Made by a program: the position numbers and the translations under genes. Source: Trogon surrucura (lineage: Eukaryota > Chordata > Aves > Trogoniformes > Trogonidae). Taken from it: a stretch of 64,000 nt of DNA. Shown here one piece after another: positions 23,896 to 36,827 of the stretch (position 1 is the first letter of the stretch; each line of letters starts with the position of its first letter). The DNA is taken from the NCBI GenBank assembly GCA_020746105.1, contig CM036632.1:6618001-6682000 (forward strand). Reading direction: 5' to 3'. A model generated the notes under the pieces. The model ran no database searches. It saw only the letters and a program-made list of their open reading frames with translations, and was not told where the DNA came from.

Positions 23896-23972
23896 TCTGG
23901 AGACCCTGAATGGGGTTGGACTAGATGATCTTTTGAGGTCCCTTCCAACCCCTAACATTCTGCAATTCTGTG
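23896..23972 (+). mobile_element. short CR1 3'-end fragment
   Basis: Only the last part of a CR1 copy is present: TGGGGTTGGACTAGATGATC, then TTTTGAGGTCCCTTCCAACC, then CCTAACATTC and two octamers, ATTCTGCA and ATTCTGTG (23957-23972). This closely parallels the 3' end of the 4.96-6.95 kb copy (GGACTTGATGATC, CGAGGTCCCTTCCAA, CCTAACATTC), so both probably belong to related subfamilies. It is an extremely 5'-truncated insertion with no coding content. Confidence 0.9.
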
Positions 23973-26900
23973 ATCACAGTGGCGTAGCAGCAACAGATGT
24001 TCTCTCCAACTGCTATGTCAACATCCAAAAAATCAGTATGACAGCTAGGTATGACCCCCTGAAATATCATATTTGACAAAGTGGCCCTGGAGCATGTGGG
24101 TAGCTTTAGATAATTGTTTTTGCTTCATGATGGGTGAGAAGTGTCCCAGCTCCCAGGACACGCATTCAGGACTGGCTGCCATTTGATCCTGACGAATTGT
24201 GGCTGAGTCTTAGATGTAACCCTCAAACTGACGCAGGACTGAGATGTTGTCAGGCAGATAATAGCAGCTCAACAGAGGGATCTAAAAAGCGTGTGAAGTT
24301 TTGAGAGTACAGCAGTGGTATACATTGAGAAAAAAGTAACATACCCTCTGCTACTTAAAAGAAGAAGGTTTTCTTTTAATTCATGAAATAAACATCCTTG
24401 ACTTTCCATTAAATTTAGCTTACTGGAAATTTTAAAAGAAAACTTTAGCTCTCAGTAGCTTTACCTTTGAACAATCACTGGTGGCAAGGGCTAAAATACA
24501 GCACTTTTTTTAAAAAAAGAGACTTTAAAAATAAGACATCAACATCTCTCCAATTTCACAGTCACCATTGTCCTTCTCATCTGATTTCTCTCTTTATTAA
24601 AAAAAGGCTGATGAGTTATGCCTACTCAGTATGAAGTGCAACTTCTCTTTGTGGAGACTCCAGTACAAAAAAAAACTAAATGAGGAGAGAGAAGAAACTA
24701 ATAAATGATTCTGCTTGACACCTTGGCTAGTAGCACGAATGTCAGCACAGCTGGAGTTCAGTGAGACACTTATGTATGTGCTTATATTTAAGCATGTGCT
24801 TAAGTCTGTTTGGATTCAGCTTCCTGCCAAGGACATACTTCACTTGTGGGACATACGTGACTTAAGAATATGTTAAGTGTTTCGGTGATTTGGTACCAGA
24901 CCAATAAATGCTCTTCATAAGTAGATGACTAAGTATGTGCAGTTATGTCTCAGATAAAGGGTGTTCACAACTGCACTATTTGGTTTCTGAGCTATCAGCC
25001 CTGCTGATCTTATAAGTGTGGCATTGACTGAAGGGCACTGAGAGGTAGAAGGAGTCTCTGGCAGTCTGTCTCTGTATTTATCTACCTAGACCTTGCCTTG
25101 TAAGCCCTGGCTATCTTGCTTTGATATCGAAGAAGAAAATCAGCAAGTCTGCACTGCCAGTTTGTGAGTTATGGATGGGAATGAAGTGTTCTGACAAGAC
25201 AGGTTCCAGTACTGGCCAAGCATGCCACGGCGGGGCAGCGGGAAATATGAGTTAGACATGTCAAACAAATTTGTGAACATCTTCAGATGTGGTCTGACAT
25301 TTTAGTGATGATTTTTCTGATGAAGCTGTCATGAATTACCTTGGGTTTTCCATGGGTTATGACTATGGTGCTCTGGAAGGAAACATAAGACCTGCCTTTG
25401 ATGCAGCAAAGAGAACTGATGTTCTGGAGCTGTTCTTGAGAATTCAAGGAAAACTTTGGAAACTGATGGAACTGACTGGAATCTTGCAGTTTTGAGAATG
25501 ACTTTGCTTTGTTTGTGGAAGTCACCCCAAGCTGTGCCTTTTACATCTATTTTCCTCTCTAGTGACTACATATGCGGCCTCAGTGTTAAGTATGCAAAGG
25601 GCCTTGCTGGGCAGCTGTAGGTGGTCCTGCTGCTTGTTAAACATGACAGTTGATTGCATGGATGCACAGTAAATGAGTGCAGTTCATCATAGCCTTTAGA
25701 AAGCTAATTGGATACTAAGCTTTTGAAGGGTCAAATGCATTAGTATCCAGTCCCTCTCTGCTCTTTGAAGAGCAAGTGGTTAGGAGCAAGTCTGATGGGG
25801 ATGCCTCTTCACTGTCTTCCACTTCTGATACATACTTAGGAATGACCTTTTGCTGCGGTGTGCGTGTGGAATGGGTAGGGAAAGACACAATTCCTGTAAA
25901 CAGCTTTCAGATCGAACCAGCAGCTGTACTTAAAACAAAGTGCATAATGTTTCAGAAGTACATAAGGGCTAGTTTTTTTGTTCTACATTTTAGTTAGAGC
26001 TTGTAGCATACAAAAGGCATCAGGTTTGATGTTCAGCCTTTCTTTCAGCCCATATATGAGCCATAGCTATAGTTCAATACAAGTGCATTTGTATCCAGGC
26101 TTGTTCAGTCTGTCGATGCTTGAAAATCCATCAAGATTATTTTTGCAGGATTTATTTTTCACAGTAACAGACTTCCTTGCTGAATGATGTGTTACAGATC
26201 ATTCCTGTAGTTCCAGAAATGTATGTTTTGGTGCACTCCCCTGTCTTAACGGGATGGACCCCAACAGAAACACTAGGTGAAGTTATTTACTTGTGTGTTT
26301 TCTGAAAAGATGGCAGAACTTCTGAATAGTCTCTGGGAATGCTAGTTATTCTCATTGTTTCTATTTTGAAAACAGTTTCTTGTGGCCAGGCTGCAACTGG
26401 GTGAACTGCTGTCTTAAACTTCCCCCAGAACTCAGATAGAGACTTATTTATTATTTAAATCGGAGCTAAGAGCGGGAAACTCTTAAAATTCCCTCAAGCT
26501 TTCCTCTAAAAATAAAGATCCATTAGTTCATTCTCGATAAATAATTCTTAATTGTTCCCCTAAGTGAAATCAGACTCCTAATTTCTATCTCCCTGAGTTT
26601 CTTGGCTTTCATTGACCATGGGTGCAGAATTTTGTCTTGCTCTGCCAGCGATACTCAAGTGTTAAAGCCAAACATTGTGCAGCCGTGCAGAGGGCAATGC
26701 GGGTGCCTGATGTAATTCTCCTAGTAGCCTGGAATGACCCCCATCCACTCATGGTGACTTCTGTTTGTTTTGGCCAGTGCCTAGAGCTCCATTTTCCCCC
26801 CTCTATCTGGAAGATATCTTGCATATCGTCTCTGTTTATGATCATACTCGCCTCTGATGTTTCCTCTTCAGCATTGTTATCCATCTTCTGGATTAGACAC

Positions 26901-29796
26901 AAACCCAAGGTCCTGAATGCTCTTAGTCTTTAAAGATCTGATGGCACTTGTCACAAAAGGAGATGACTAACCTCTATGTCCTGGCCACAGGCCAACTTGA
27001 CTAATTATGCTCTGCCTACCAGAAATTCCTCTGGCCATTTCAATGGGTATGTTGTTTTTCACTTTCTGTCCCAAACAGCTATTGAATAGCAGTTGTTTTT
27101 CACTCCATGCTACAGTTCAGTAGTGAATGACACTTTAAGCTGGTAGCACTTTTGGGGTCATGCTAAGATGCTTTGTTTTTATTTTCAGATGTGGCCATAG
27201 AATGATGGCCCCGAGTTACTCCATACCTTGTTGTGGAAGGATTCTCTGCCAGTCTCCCATTTCTCCTTACTAGCTATTATTATCTTTAGCTATTCTTATC
27301 TTGCTGGCATTTTATTGAATTATTCCAGTGTTTATTAATTTTCCCTTTTTGCTTTTCTTAATACCTTTAGGAAGAAGCACTGGGGAAGGTGCTTGGCTAC
27401 TATGAAACAGCCTGTGGACTTAGAGGAGTTACGTGCATTTCCAGCTGTTGAGAAACCCAGCCAAGGACTTTTTCCATATACGGAAGAACTTCCAACTTAA
27501 ATGAATAGCATTAACTTTGGTTGTCTTCTGGTTGGTTTTCAGTTTAAAATTAACTAAACATACATGACTGATCTTTTCTCAGAGTGGCTTCCAAAAGGAT
27601 CCAGGGGACAGGAGACTGTGGTGAGACTTGGCAGGTAGGAGGTCTGCCCCTGGGAAGCCTGCTCTCTCCAGCTACAGACTGCTCTCCCATACTCATCCCG
27701 TTACCATCTTAAGGATATTTTCAGATCTTAGTTTTCACTCAATCAAACAAGATATAATGCTAAACAAAGGATACCAGGTCATGCCAAGATGTATGTGGGA
27801 AGGGGAGAGAGGATGTGTGAAGAACCAAGATTTATGTGCCCAGGGATAATCAGATTTCTATTGTATTTGATCACAGTTTGCCAAAATCAACAAGGCTGAC
27901 TTTAATACAGGTGCCTTTGTTCCCAGAAATGGTCTGAATGAAACCTGGGATTATGAATTCTTTCCCACAGTCATACTGAAACATGGGAAGCTTTCCATGC
28001 AGTGGGCAATCCTTTTATTATTTATTTTTTCATATTCTGTTTGCTGTTATTAGCTTCCCCTATCCAGCTTTAACACTGCTGTTGCAGTATTTTGCTTCCC
28101 TACATCATGTTGTGACAGAGGGGCAATACCTGCTATAGATGGATCTTGTAAACATGCCTTTGATTGCTAATGTGTCTTGGAAGATGCAATACAAGTAATA
28201 TCTGAGATGTTGGTATTATGACTGCTATATGGAAGGGCTGCCAGCCTTAGTAGAGTCAAAACTTGGGATCAAGGCTGAAACAGAAAAAGCCTTGGAAATC
28301 TGTGAGTTGTTTTCCACTTAAGCCCTTCAGGCACATTCAAATGTAGAATATGAGAACTAAGTATGTAAACTGAAGAAACCAAAAAACGTGCCCCAGTTCC
28401 ACTGCTCCTGTAAAATACGAATCACAGCTCAGGAGCACAAATAGGCCCTCTCGGGTTTACAGACCTGTGAAGAGACCCTGGGCAGTGTTTTGATCAAATC
28501 TGGACTAATTGATGTCTTTGTATCAAAAAAAAAGAAAGTGAAATCTGTGGTTCTACACAGTTCCAATGTGGAAGCCAATGAAACTGGTTAAAAGGAAAAG
28601 GTGGTTGCTGGTTAATCACATACCTAAGAAGCAAGCGATGAGAGTCCCTCTTAGGGAGTTTTTTTGGGACAAGTCACGTCACATCTCTATCAGTTTTTCC
28701 ATCAGTAATGACAGGATGGAAGGACTTATCTACCCTACCCACCTGCCTTATTTGCAAAATAGTACAGAAATCCCTGGGGATGGTGTAATAAGTGTTAGAA
28801 TTGCTTCATTCAAAACTGTTTAAATGTTTCTGTCTTTGGGAGTGTAGGAAATCCTACCTTTTCTACAGTGGAGAAGCAACAGCTGACCCATTAGTTTGCA
28901 TCCTATATATAGTGATCCATCAACACCAGGATCAATTTCCTGAAGGTCACTAGCTCTTTTAAATCCTGCCATCCTCTTTGAATTCAGATACCGTGGATTT
29001 GGCTTCTCTCTTCCTCACCTGTATTTTCCTTTCTCTGTCTTCCGATAAACACAGGCATTGCAGCTTTAAGATTTTAAGACCTTTCCCAGATGGAAAAGGT
29101 CATTTGTCTTTCGCTACTCAACACTTCCTTCATGAGTTCATTTAAACATTGCCAGACATCAGAAGAACAGAACTCAGCTGTAGGGTTATCTATGTCTTAT
29201 TCCCCTTTTGTGTAGGTGGCAAAATTGATCTAGAACAAAACTGTTTGGTTCCCATAGCAATTTACAACGTGTAGCGACCATAACACTGTACTCTTCCCAC
29301 TCCTTATCTACACCTGTTATTTCTTCCTTTGCCACCCAGCTAAGAGCTATAATGCCAGCTTTATTTTGAATGGCATTAAGCAGGCTATTCCCTAAGTTTC
29401 ACGCAGTTTATTACTCTTTTCGGTAAGGACAGGATGTACTTTTAATCTAAGTAGTAAAAAGCAAACACTTTATTAGCCACTTCCAGTTGGAGTTGCAATG
29501 AAAAGTTAATTAAAGGAGTGGAATGAAGGGATATTACAGTGCATCTACTAATCTTGGTGCATTATTTATATGAAATCAGTCATCAAAATTAGTCATCTGC
29601 ATTATCTTGCTGTGTGTGGTCTGGTTTGAAATGGTGTGTTTGTTTCCATTCAGCTCCACTGGCTACAGTTAAGACACACATGTGATGTGTTACGCAGTCA
29701 GATCATATTTTGAAAGTTTATTATGCTCTCTATCTCTCCGTATCTGCAGGCTCAGCATCAAGGGACCATTAAAAGTTTTCAGCTGAACTTTGCAGT
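23973..29796. other. noncoding DNA, no gene recognised
   Basis: Apart from the repeat copy near 24.8 kb, this looks like unique sequence. AT-rich segments with TAAT and TTTAAA motifs occur at 26440-26610 and 29440-29600; they could be conserved noncoding elements but I cannot show it. Short A-runs occur at 24510, 24600 and 24667. No exon is supported. Confidence 0.55.
24751..24895 (-). repeat. unnamed dispersed repeat, family 2, copy b (with partial third copy)
   Basis: The minus strand of 24751-24815 matches 19074-19140 (shared CTTAAGCA-ATGC-TAAAT and CTCCAG blocks). On the plus strand it reads TTTAAGCATGTGCTTAAGTC at 24787-24806. A partial, more diverged direct copy (CTTAAGAATATGTTAAGTG) follows at about 24861-24879, extending to about 24895, so two units may lie in tandem. 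The family is not identified. Confidence 0.5.
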
Positions 29797-30135
29797 GTGT
29801 CTGAGATGAGACAAGTGACAAAAGTCATCCTTTCCCATAAGTTAACAGACGCAGCTGCTGAAACACCCGCTGCCATGGTGCTGGCTGCTGGGATGTCAAC
29901 TCCCACCCTTTTGCCATGTTTCGGCGTTTCGGGTGCCGGTGGTGCATCTGGCAGAGGGCTGCTGGGAGGGTGCTTGCTAGCAGAGTGGTGGCCCAGTGAG
30001 CCCTGGGACAACAGTGGCTCTGGTGAGAACAAGGGCCCCCTTGTCCCACCTGGCAGTGGTAGCAGAGGAGCACTGCTTGCACCCGGACTCACTGCCCGCT
30101 CTGCCATGGAGTGAGATCTCTTAGACATGAATAAA
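29797..30135 (+). other. GC-richer island with open frame and poly(A) signal, uncertain
   Basis: Local base composition is clearly richer in G and C than the flanks. A 105-codon frame is open on the plus strand (29797-30114) and 125 codons are open on the minus strand (29769-30146). The plus frame is rich in Gly, Ala and Leu without a recognised domain. AATAAA lies at 30130-30135, just after its stop. This may be a terminal exon or an old inserted sequence, but the two-strand openness is more simply explained by composition. Confidence 0.2.
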
Positions 30136-33100
30136 CTCCTGTGCACTGCAAGTATTGCTTTCTTTTAACTTTCTCTCACTTTTCTTCTAGGATGTACACC
30201 AAGAAGAATCAAGGCTAACAAAGCAGTTTCAGGTCCTTCATTCTGGGTGGTCAAGGAGCTGCTCCTTCCCTCCCCTCCTTGTCTCATCCTCTCCCACGGA
30301 GGAAGCTGATAGAGTTACGACTTTCAGGCGAGCTGAATAGTTTAATGATCCCTCCTTAAGGTCACTGTCAATTCTGTTGCATAAATTCACCTTCTAGGGG
30401 CTGCTCTAAGAGCCTGGGGATGGAGGCGTGTAGCGTTACAAAGCAGCGCATGGAAGTTGCCCACTTAAATCACTGAAGCATTTTAATTGACATTCAGTAA
30501 CTCTCTCCTTTTCTGTCGGCCACCGTTAATAGAGTGAGCACTGCTAATGCGGTCATGGGGCCTCCCTGTGTTCCTTGCTACGGCTCCTGGCTTGAGCTGC
30601 AATGACAGCCCAGTCCCTGAGAAATGCATCTGAAAACTTTGTTTATTCACTGCAAAGGAGCAAACATAAAAATACAGTCCCTTGCTCAAGTGCAACACAT
30701 TGCTGTGAGCAAGTCCAGCTTGAATGGGAACTAAGAAATAAGTGGCTTTGTTGGCTGTGAACTGCTCATGGCTATGGAGATTTGAGACTCTCTGTGAGAT
30801 TTTCCCAGAAGCTGTGGGAGAACTTGGCTTCTCGTTTTAGGGAGCAGGGAAAGCAGTGCAGGGAGGTGGGGAAGTATCCAAACTGATTCCATGCCCTTCA
30901 GTCCTTTCTCATTTCCCCTCGTTGATGTCCTTCAGATCTATTGCATTTTTAAACCGGTCAATGGTTTCCCAAATTTCACATCAGCATCTACTTATTTGAA
31001 GACAATATGGTTTTGCATACACATATTTCCAAAATATCCACAGAGCGCAGAAGTGTATCTTGGTCTAAAACACCATTTAGGCTTCTATCATAGCCTTTCT
31101 TGGGGTTTGCTCTCTTCCATTTTGCCCTTTAAGCTGCTATCTTGAAAAAAGTGAATACCTGTAGTTGAGATGCACTATGATCATGAGGGACTACCAAGTT
31201 GCTAAAGAAACCTAAAAATAATGGTGAACTAGACACAGCCACTCTTGCTCCTGCCAGGTAGTGCCTTACTCTGTGAATACTCTAATTTTTCCCAAGGTTT
31301 ACCTCCTTAAGCTGGGGGTGACCCTCTCAGCTACAGTATGAGTGAATGGCGGGATGCCAGACATGAAAAATCCTCTTGAAATTTCAGTACAGCTTCCATC
31401 AAAGCTAGAAAGCATGCCACAGTAAAGATTATTTTCCATATTTTATAACCTTTCCTCATTAGCTTTCTAGTTATAATGATTAAGTGCAGCATCAATATCT
31501 TCTGTTTCTCACAGAGGCAAGGTTCGTCCTGTACTACAGAATGAACTATAGCAGTAAGTATAAAATGGATGTCTTGATCAAGGGTATATCCCCTCTGACT
31601 TTTCTCATAAGATATTAATAAGAGAGAGGCATTATCACTTTCCATTTAACAGGTGTGTGGAAGAAGAGGAAATCTCGTAATCATTTAATACCTTCTACAG
31701 TAACATCCTTCATCAGCCTTTGCTAATTATGAATCCAAAGCCATTTTCTATGTTGTTTTCCATTTAAAGCTGAAGATGAACTTCAGGAGACACCACCAGC
31801 AACTTCTTTTCCAGGTTTTGCTTTCCTCATGCAAAGGAATGCCAAGGTAACCTCACAGGGTTTAATTTAAAAACAAGAGTTCAAAGGAAAAATACCATGG
31901 CTTTGGACCACTGTCTCTGTTAGTTTGTTAAAATATTAGTCTTGTAGGTGTGTTAGATTGATTTGCTTTTCCTGGTGTTTAAAAATAGCTGTGAGAATAA
32001 TGGGTTTCATCAAAAATCATTAACTGGGACGTTACTTTCACTTTTTAACCACAGAACAAAGTGTGACAGCCAGATTAAACAAGCCAGGAAGCATTTGGAG
32101 TGCACACAAACAGCTAGCAATTTTTATATATACCTTAACCGTGGAAAATCCTGAAAGATATTAGCTGTCTTCCACTGCAGATTGGTCAGAACCCCCAAGA
32201 AAGGTCAGATTGTTCGAAGTGGCTGGTATTTGTACCAGCTGACATGAAAAGGCTCGGTTATTTATAGTCGTTCACTTGCGTCCCCACAATGCTAGAGGAC
32301 TGAATGAGATTGCAGAGATGAAAGGACGTTTCAGTCTAGCAACTGCAAATAGCTGTAGCTCAGCAAAATTCTAAATTATGCTATTACCGAGCAGGAGAGT
32401 TGCCCAGCTTAAGCACAGGTTTTAATCCTTAGGGAGGTAACGAGATCCCAGAGGAACCTTTTTTTGGAGAGACTGCATTTTATTTTGATAACTCCCTGTG
32501 TAGTGCAATCCAAACTTGAGGGCTTCCCTTCCAAGTTTTCCTTATGAGCTGTGTCGTCTTTATCTGGTTATGTCAGCTAGCCACTGTGATGGGGTTGTTT
32601 TTTTTAGCTATAGGACTTGGACAGGGAAAGCAGAAACTAGGGTCATGCGAGGAGAGTGGTGGGACTGGGAAGAAATGTGGATCCAAGTTCATCAGGGTGA
32701 ATGCTCACCCTTTTGCGAGAGACCCACCAGAGATTAAGCGGGAGAAAAAGAAGACATTTCTGATGAAAAGAAAAACATTGATAACACTTATGGTAAAAGA
32801 TAAGACCAGTGACCACAACCAATAGGAGTAAAAGTTCCTGTAAATTGGCATGCAACTCCAGCAGATCCGTGCTGAAGAAAGCCAACCTCAGCTTCCAGTT
32901 TTACTGGGCTAGTGAGGACAATGGAGAAATTGAATGAAATAAATTGAAGGTTGGCCCAAGCTGCCAAGTTCAGCCTTGTGGGAAAATTCCCATTTTGCAC
33001 CAGAAGCAGCAGGCACAGAACGTCTGAGCTGTTGTTCCCCTAAATCAGTGCTGTGGTTTGATGTGGGATGCCCTTTGGAGCACAGCTGGTCAGGCCAAAC

Positions 33101-36100
33101 ATGAACGGGGTGTTATCTCGGAACAGCTCATGAGCTTTCCTTGAAGAGATAGCCTGGAAACAGCCCCAATGACTGGCCCTAATCCTAAAGCCTTTCCTTG
33201 TACAGATAAACTCCCTACAGCTAGAGGGATGGAGGAAATTACTGATATTCACTCATCTATTTATATTTAGACAAAAGATTAAACAACTCGGAACTGTAAT
33301 GATACATCCATGGCTCAGCTCCTGCAAACATGTAAGCACTTGCAGGACTTCTTTGCGTAGCCTTAACTGAAAATGGGCTTGAGATTGTGGAAATTTTTCA
33401 ACACAGTCTACTTACTCAGTGAAGGAAAGCTATGCCCAAACTGATTTTATTTTTAGGGGGAATATACTAAAACCCACCATTTTGATGAAAAGAGAAAGTT
33501 CCTCAAAAATTCCTGCTGAATCTGGGTTTTTATAAAACTCTAAACAATTCCATGGAAGTGAAACATTGTGACCTTGCGTAAACTGCAGGCATGTCGGAAC
33601 AAATCGCTGCAATAGGGTGTTCTGATGCTATCAGAGCAAAATCACTCGGGATTTCCATTTCATAAGAAATTTCAACTTTCCGTGTTCTTTTTTTGGTTAA
33701 GATGTGAAAAAAAGTAATCAGAAGATTGTAATATCCCTGACTTGAAAGGGAAATTCTAGATTTCAGCTAGCTTTGCTTTAACACCCCCAACTGTTGACTG
33801 TCAGTGGGCCAATGCCAAGGTAGGCACCTGAGAAATGTTATGGAATTACTGTATTATTTCATGTTCCCTTCTCTCACTTTCTTTCTTCGACTAGACATTT
33901 GCTTGCACCTTTGTTGTGTGATGAGGAAAATACATGAGAAGCAGCACCTCTTCTCCTGCTTTGTCCTTCTCCATGGCATAGTGTAGCATGAGCAACCTTC
34001 GACTGGTCGCTGGGTGACCCTCATGTTATTTTTGTCAAGCTAGCTAGACAGAGGGGCAGCTTGTCATTTGATGGTCTTTATGTGGTTTGGAGGTATAGCT
34101 CCAAGAAGCAATTTCTGACCATTACTGACTGCTCTAAAAAGAATTGTGAAAGGATTTTAGTATTAGAGAAGACATTAGCTTTTGGTTTCCAGATAACGTT
34201 TCACGCTGTCTTACTGGAGACTCACACAGACAGGTCTGCCTTCCTTGCGTGACTTTGCATTGATGGAATTGTTGTTATGGTCTTAGTGTAGTTCCCAGCT
34301 TTGTTTTTACCTCACCTTCCCCTAAGTCCAAACCCTAGCTCAACAGCCCATGCCTGGGATACCCAATATATGAAAACGAAGAATGAAGACTCCCACACCC
34401 TGAGACAGCTTCTCTAGCAGACCTTTCTTTGCAAGACAACGAAGAGCTTTCTTCAGGAGGGTCTGAAAGGGTGGGATGAATTTCTGCAGGAACGCAATCT
34501 CACCACAGATGTCCCCAGTTTCTTCTCAAAATGCCTGGACTTTTAAAATATAAATACACAGGAAAAATCACACTAAACCAGGGATTCAGAAATCCTATCT
34601 AATGACTCAGGTTTGCCCCTGGCCACACAAAACACAAGGCCACAGTTGAGTTTTCTTCCTGAAGAAGAGATGAGGGAAGAGACTGGTGACAGATTTTAAT
34701 TAGGCTGTAAAAGTCACCTCTGGAAAGAGCTCAGACATGATGGGGAGCCTCTTAGTACACATTTCTTTCCTTGGAGCTCACTTGTGAGTCCCACAATTAG
34801 CATGGAGCCTGGCAGAGTAAGAGAGGTGGCATTAAGGAGTGCCTGTTTTCTTAGCTTAGCTATTTTTCTTCTTGCTTTCTGCAGTACATACTTTATGTTA
34901 ATTGTAGCAATACATCTGTCCTCAGAGTTTATCAGATTTGAGGAGATAAGCCATTGCCATCAAAGCTTATTTTGAGCTATGAGCTCGTAAGTAAATCAAC
35001 ATTACATGAATTAAGATTGCCTTGAGATTGTCTCTATAACATTTCATCTACCCATGTCTGGAAAGAGTTTCTGACCAAAACTTTTTGTAAAAGGTGGCTT
35101 TAGGAATTTTCTAATATGGCTTAAAAACTCTATGGCTGTTCCTTCTCAAATGAGCTTTAATTACCAGGCTTTAATGACAGTGACTTTATGATGTTTCAGA
35201 AGTTAAATGATTTATACTCTGGTGATAAGGACTGCACAGGAGCCGGTAGTTTTACCTGTTGCTCCTACCTTTCACTTTGCCATTTTTATACACAAATTCA
35301 ACCACAGTTCCGTCCATTTGAATATGAAAAATGCCAAGCACATACCACAAAATCTACTTTTTTAGAGACCACCTATAAAGAATCTTTTTCTTGCCTGCAG
35401 AAGACAGCTGTCATCACAAGCTCCACACAGTTTGGAGTGATTGGCACTCTCCACTCACATGATGGCCATAATGGAGGATAAATAAGGAAGGGTGGTCTTG
35501 CATGTCAGAGCTGAAGTAAACATGTGGTAGTGTTGAGGTAGGCAAAGACTGCCAGTGCATACAGAAATAACTTCAATTATCTAGTGCTGCTCAGCTCTGG
35601 ACCTCTAGAAGAACAAATATTTACTACTCTAAATGAAATATACCGGTCACATGAGTGTTTATTACAGTCTATCTTGGAGAGCTTAGGGAAGACTAAAAAT
35701 TGTGTAATCGTCAAGTGGTTCCTGAACTAGAAGCTTTCCTCCACATAGAGAGGTACTATTTTGATGTTCTACCACCTGCAGAAATCTTCCTCTCAGTTAG
35801 ATTCAAGCTCTTCTGAAAAGCTCAGATCTATCTGACCGGCAACATTGTTCTCCCTCTCCAATGTAGGCATTGGGATCCGGAGCAGAGCCTAAGGACTGAC
35901 TCCTCCCAAGCCCTCAGTCCTGTCCTTGCCTTTGCCACCAGACTGTGATGTGAAAATAGGCAAATTGTTTGTCCTCCATGGAAGTGTCAATATTACACCT
36001 GAAGTGCAGGCCAAGACTGTGCTCAAGGCCAGTCTTGTCCAATCAATTTGGATGCAGGTGCAGATGAGTCTAAAGCACAGGGAAGAAGACAAGTTTGATC

Positions 36101-36157
36101 TATCTGGACTGTGACTTCCTCTGCTCGCATGGTGAAATGACTCTAGGAGCTACAATA
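30136..36157. other. noncoding DNA, no gene recognised
   Basis: No gene or named repeat is recognised. A strong polypyrimidine/AG sequence ends at 30190 (CTCACTTTTCTTCTAG). A second fair acceptor (TTTTTCTTGCCTGCAG) ends at 35400. Neither is followed by a coding exon that I can support. A 7-bp inverted repeat, CCTGCAA/TTGCAGG, lies at 33321-33346. Confidence 0.55.
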
Positions 36158-36179
36158 AAGCAGGTAATAATACCTGCTT
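36158..36179. repeat. perfect 9-bp stem inverted repeat
   Basis: AAGCAGGTA and TACCTGCTT are perfect complements separated by only four bases (ATAA). The two half-sites are inverted CAGGTA E2-box-like motifs, the type bound by ZEB and Snail zinc-finger repressors. Whether it is a protein site, a transcribed hairpin or chance cannot be told from sequence alone. Confidence 0.6.
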
Positions 36180-36807
36180 AGTTCTTACAGTTTAGTTTTA
36201 GCTTGTTTGGAGGAGTGGATCTGACCGAGTCTCAGCCTGGACAAGCCTCTGTCATGTGAAAGGTGTTTTGATTTATGCCTGCATGGGTGGGACTGGATCC
36301 AGGTGGCCCAAGGAGAGCGTTCAGTCGCTGTTGCTCTCTGCTCCAGATGAGTGCTGGGTCACTCAAACAGCACTGTAATGTTGGTCATTCCATAACATTG
36401 TAAATCAGGCCACAAAATCCCACATTTGGAACAGTTGTTGTCATTGCCTAGGGCAACACCACTGACAGGACTTCATTTGCTTTGAACAAAATTAAACCGA
36501 GAAATAAAAATGCTGTTTTGACAGCAGTTTAATTTTAAATAGACAGCATATTAAATACTGTTTATTAGGGCAGCGGGTTAATTATGCAGCCTCTTACCAC
36601 TGCATCTTGTTTATAGGAACAGACTGAATCACCCCAGCTTGGCTGCACAACTGTTAGGGCTGGCTTTCATTTTGACAGAGCAGTTACTCCTTTGTAATAT
36701 TTTGATACACATCACAATGTTTTTGTCTGCAAAGCCATACTATCAGACTAACATTCTCAGACAACCTTTGGGCTGACTGGGTTTCTGCAGCTTGGCAACA
36801 CAGGCAT

Positions 36808-36827
36808 CTTACTTACTTACTTACTTA
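36808..36827 (+). repeat. (CTTA)5 microsatellite
   Basis: Five perfect CTTA units. Short simple sequence. Confidence 0.9.
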
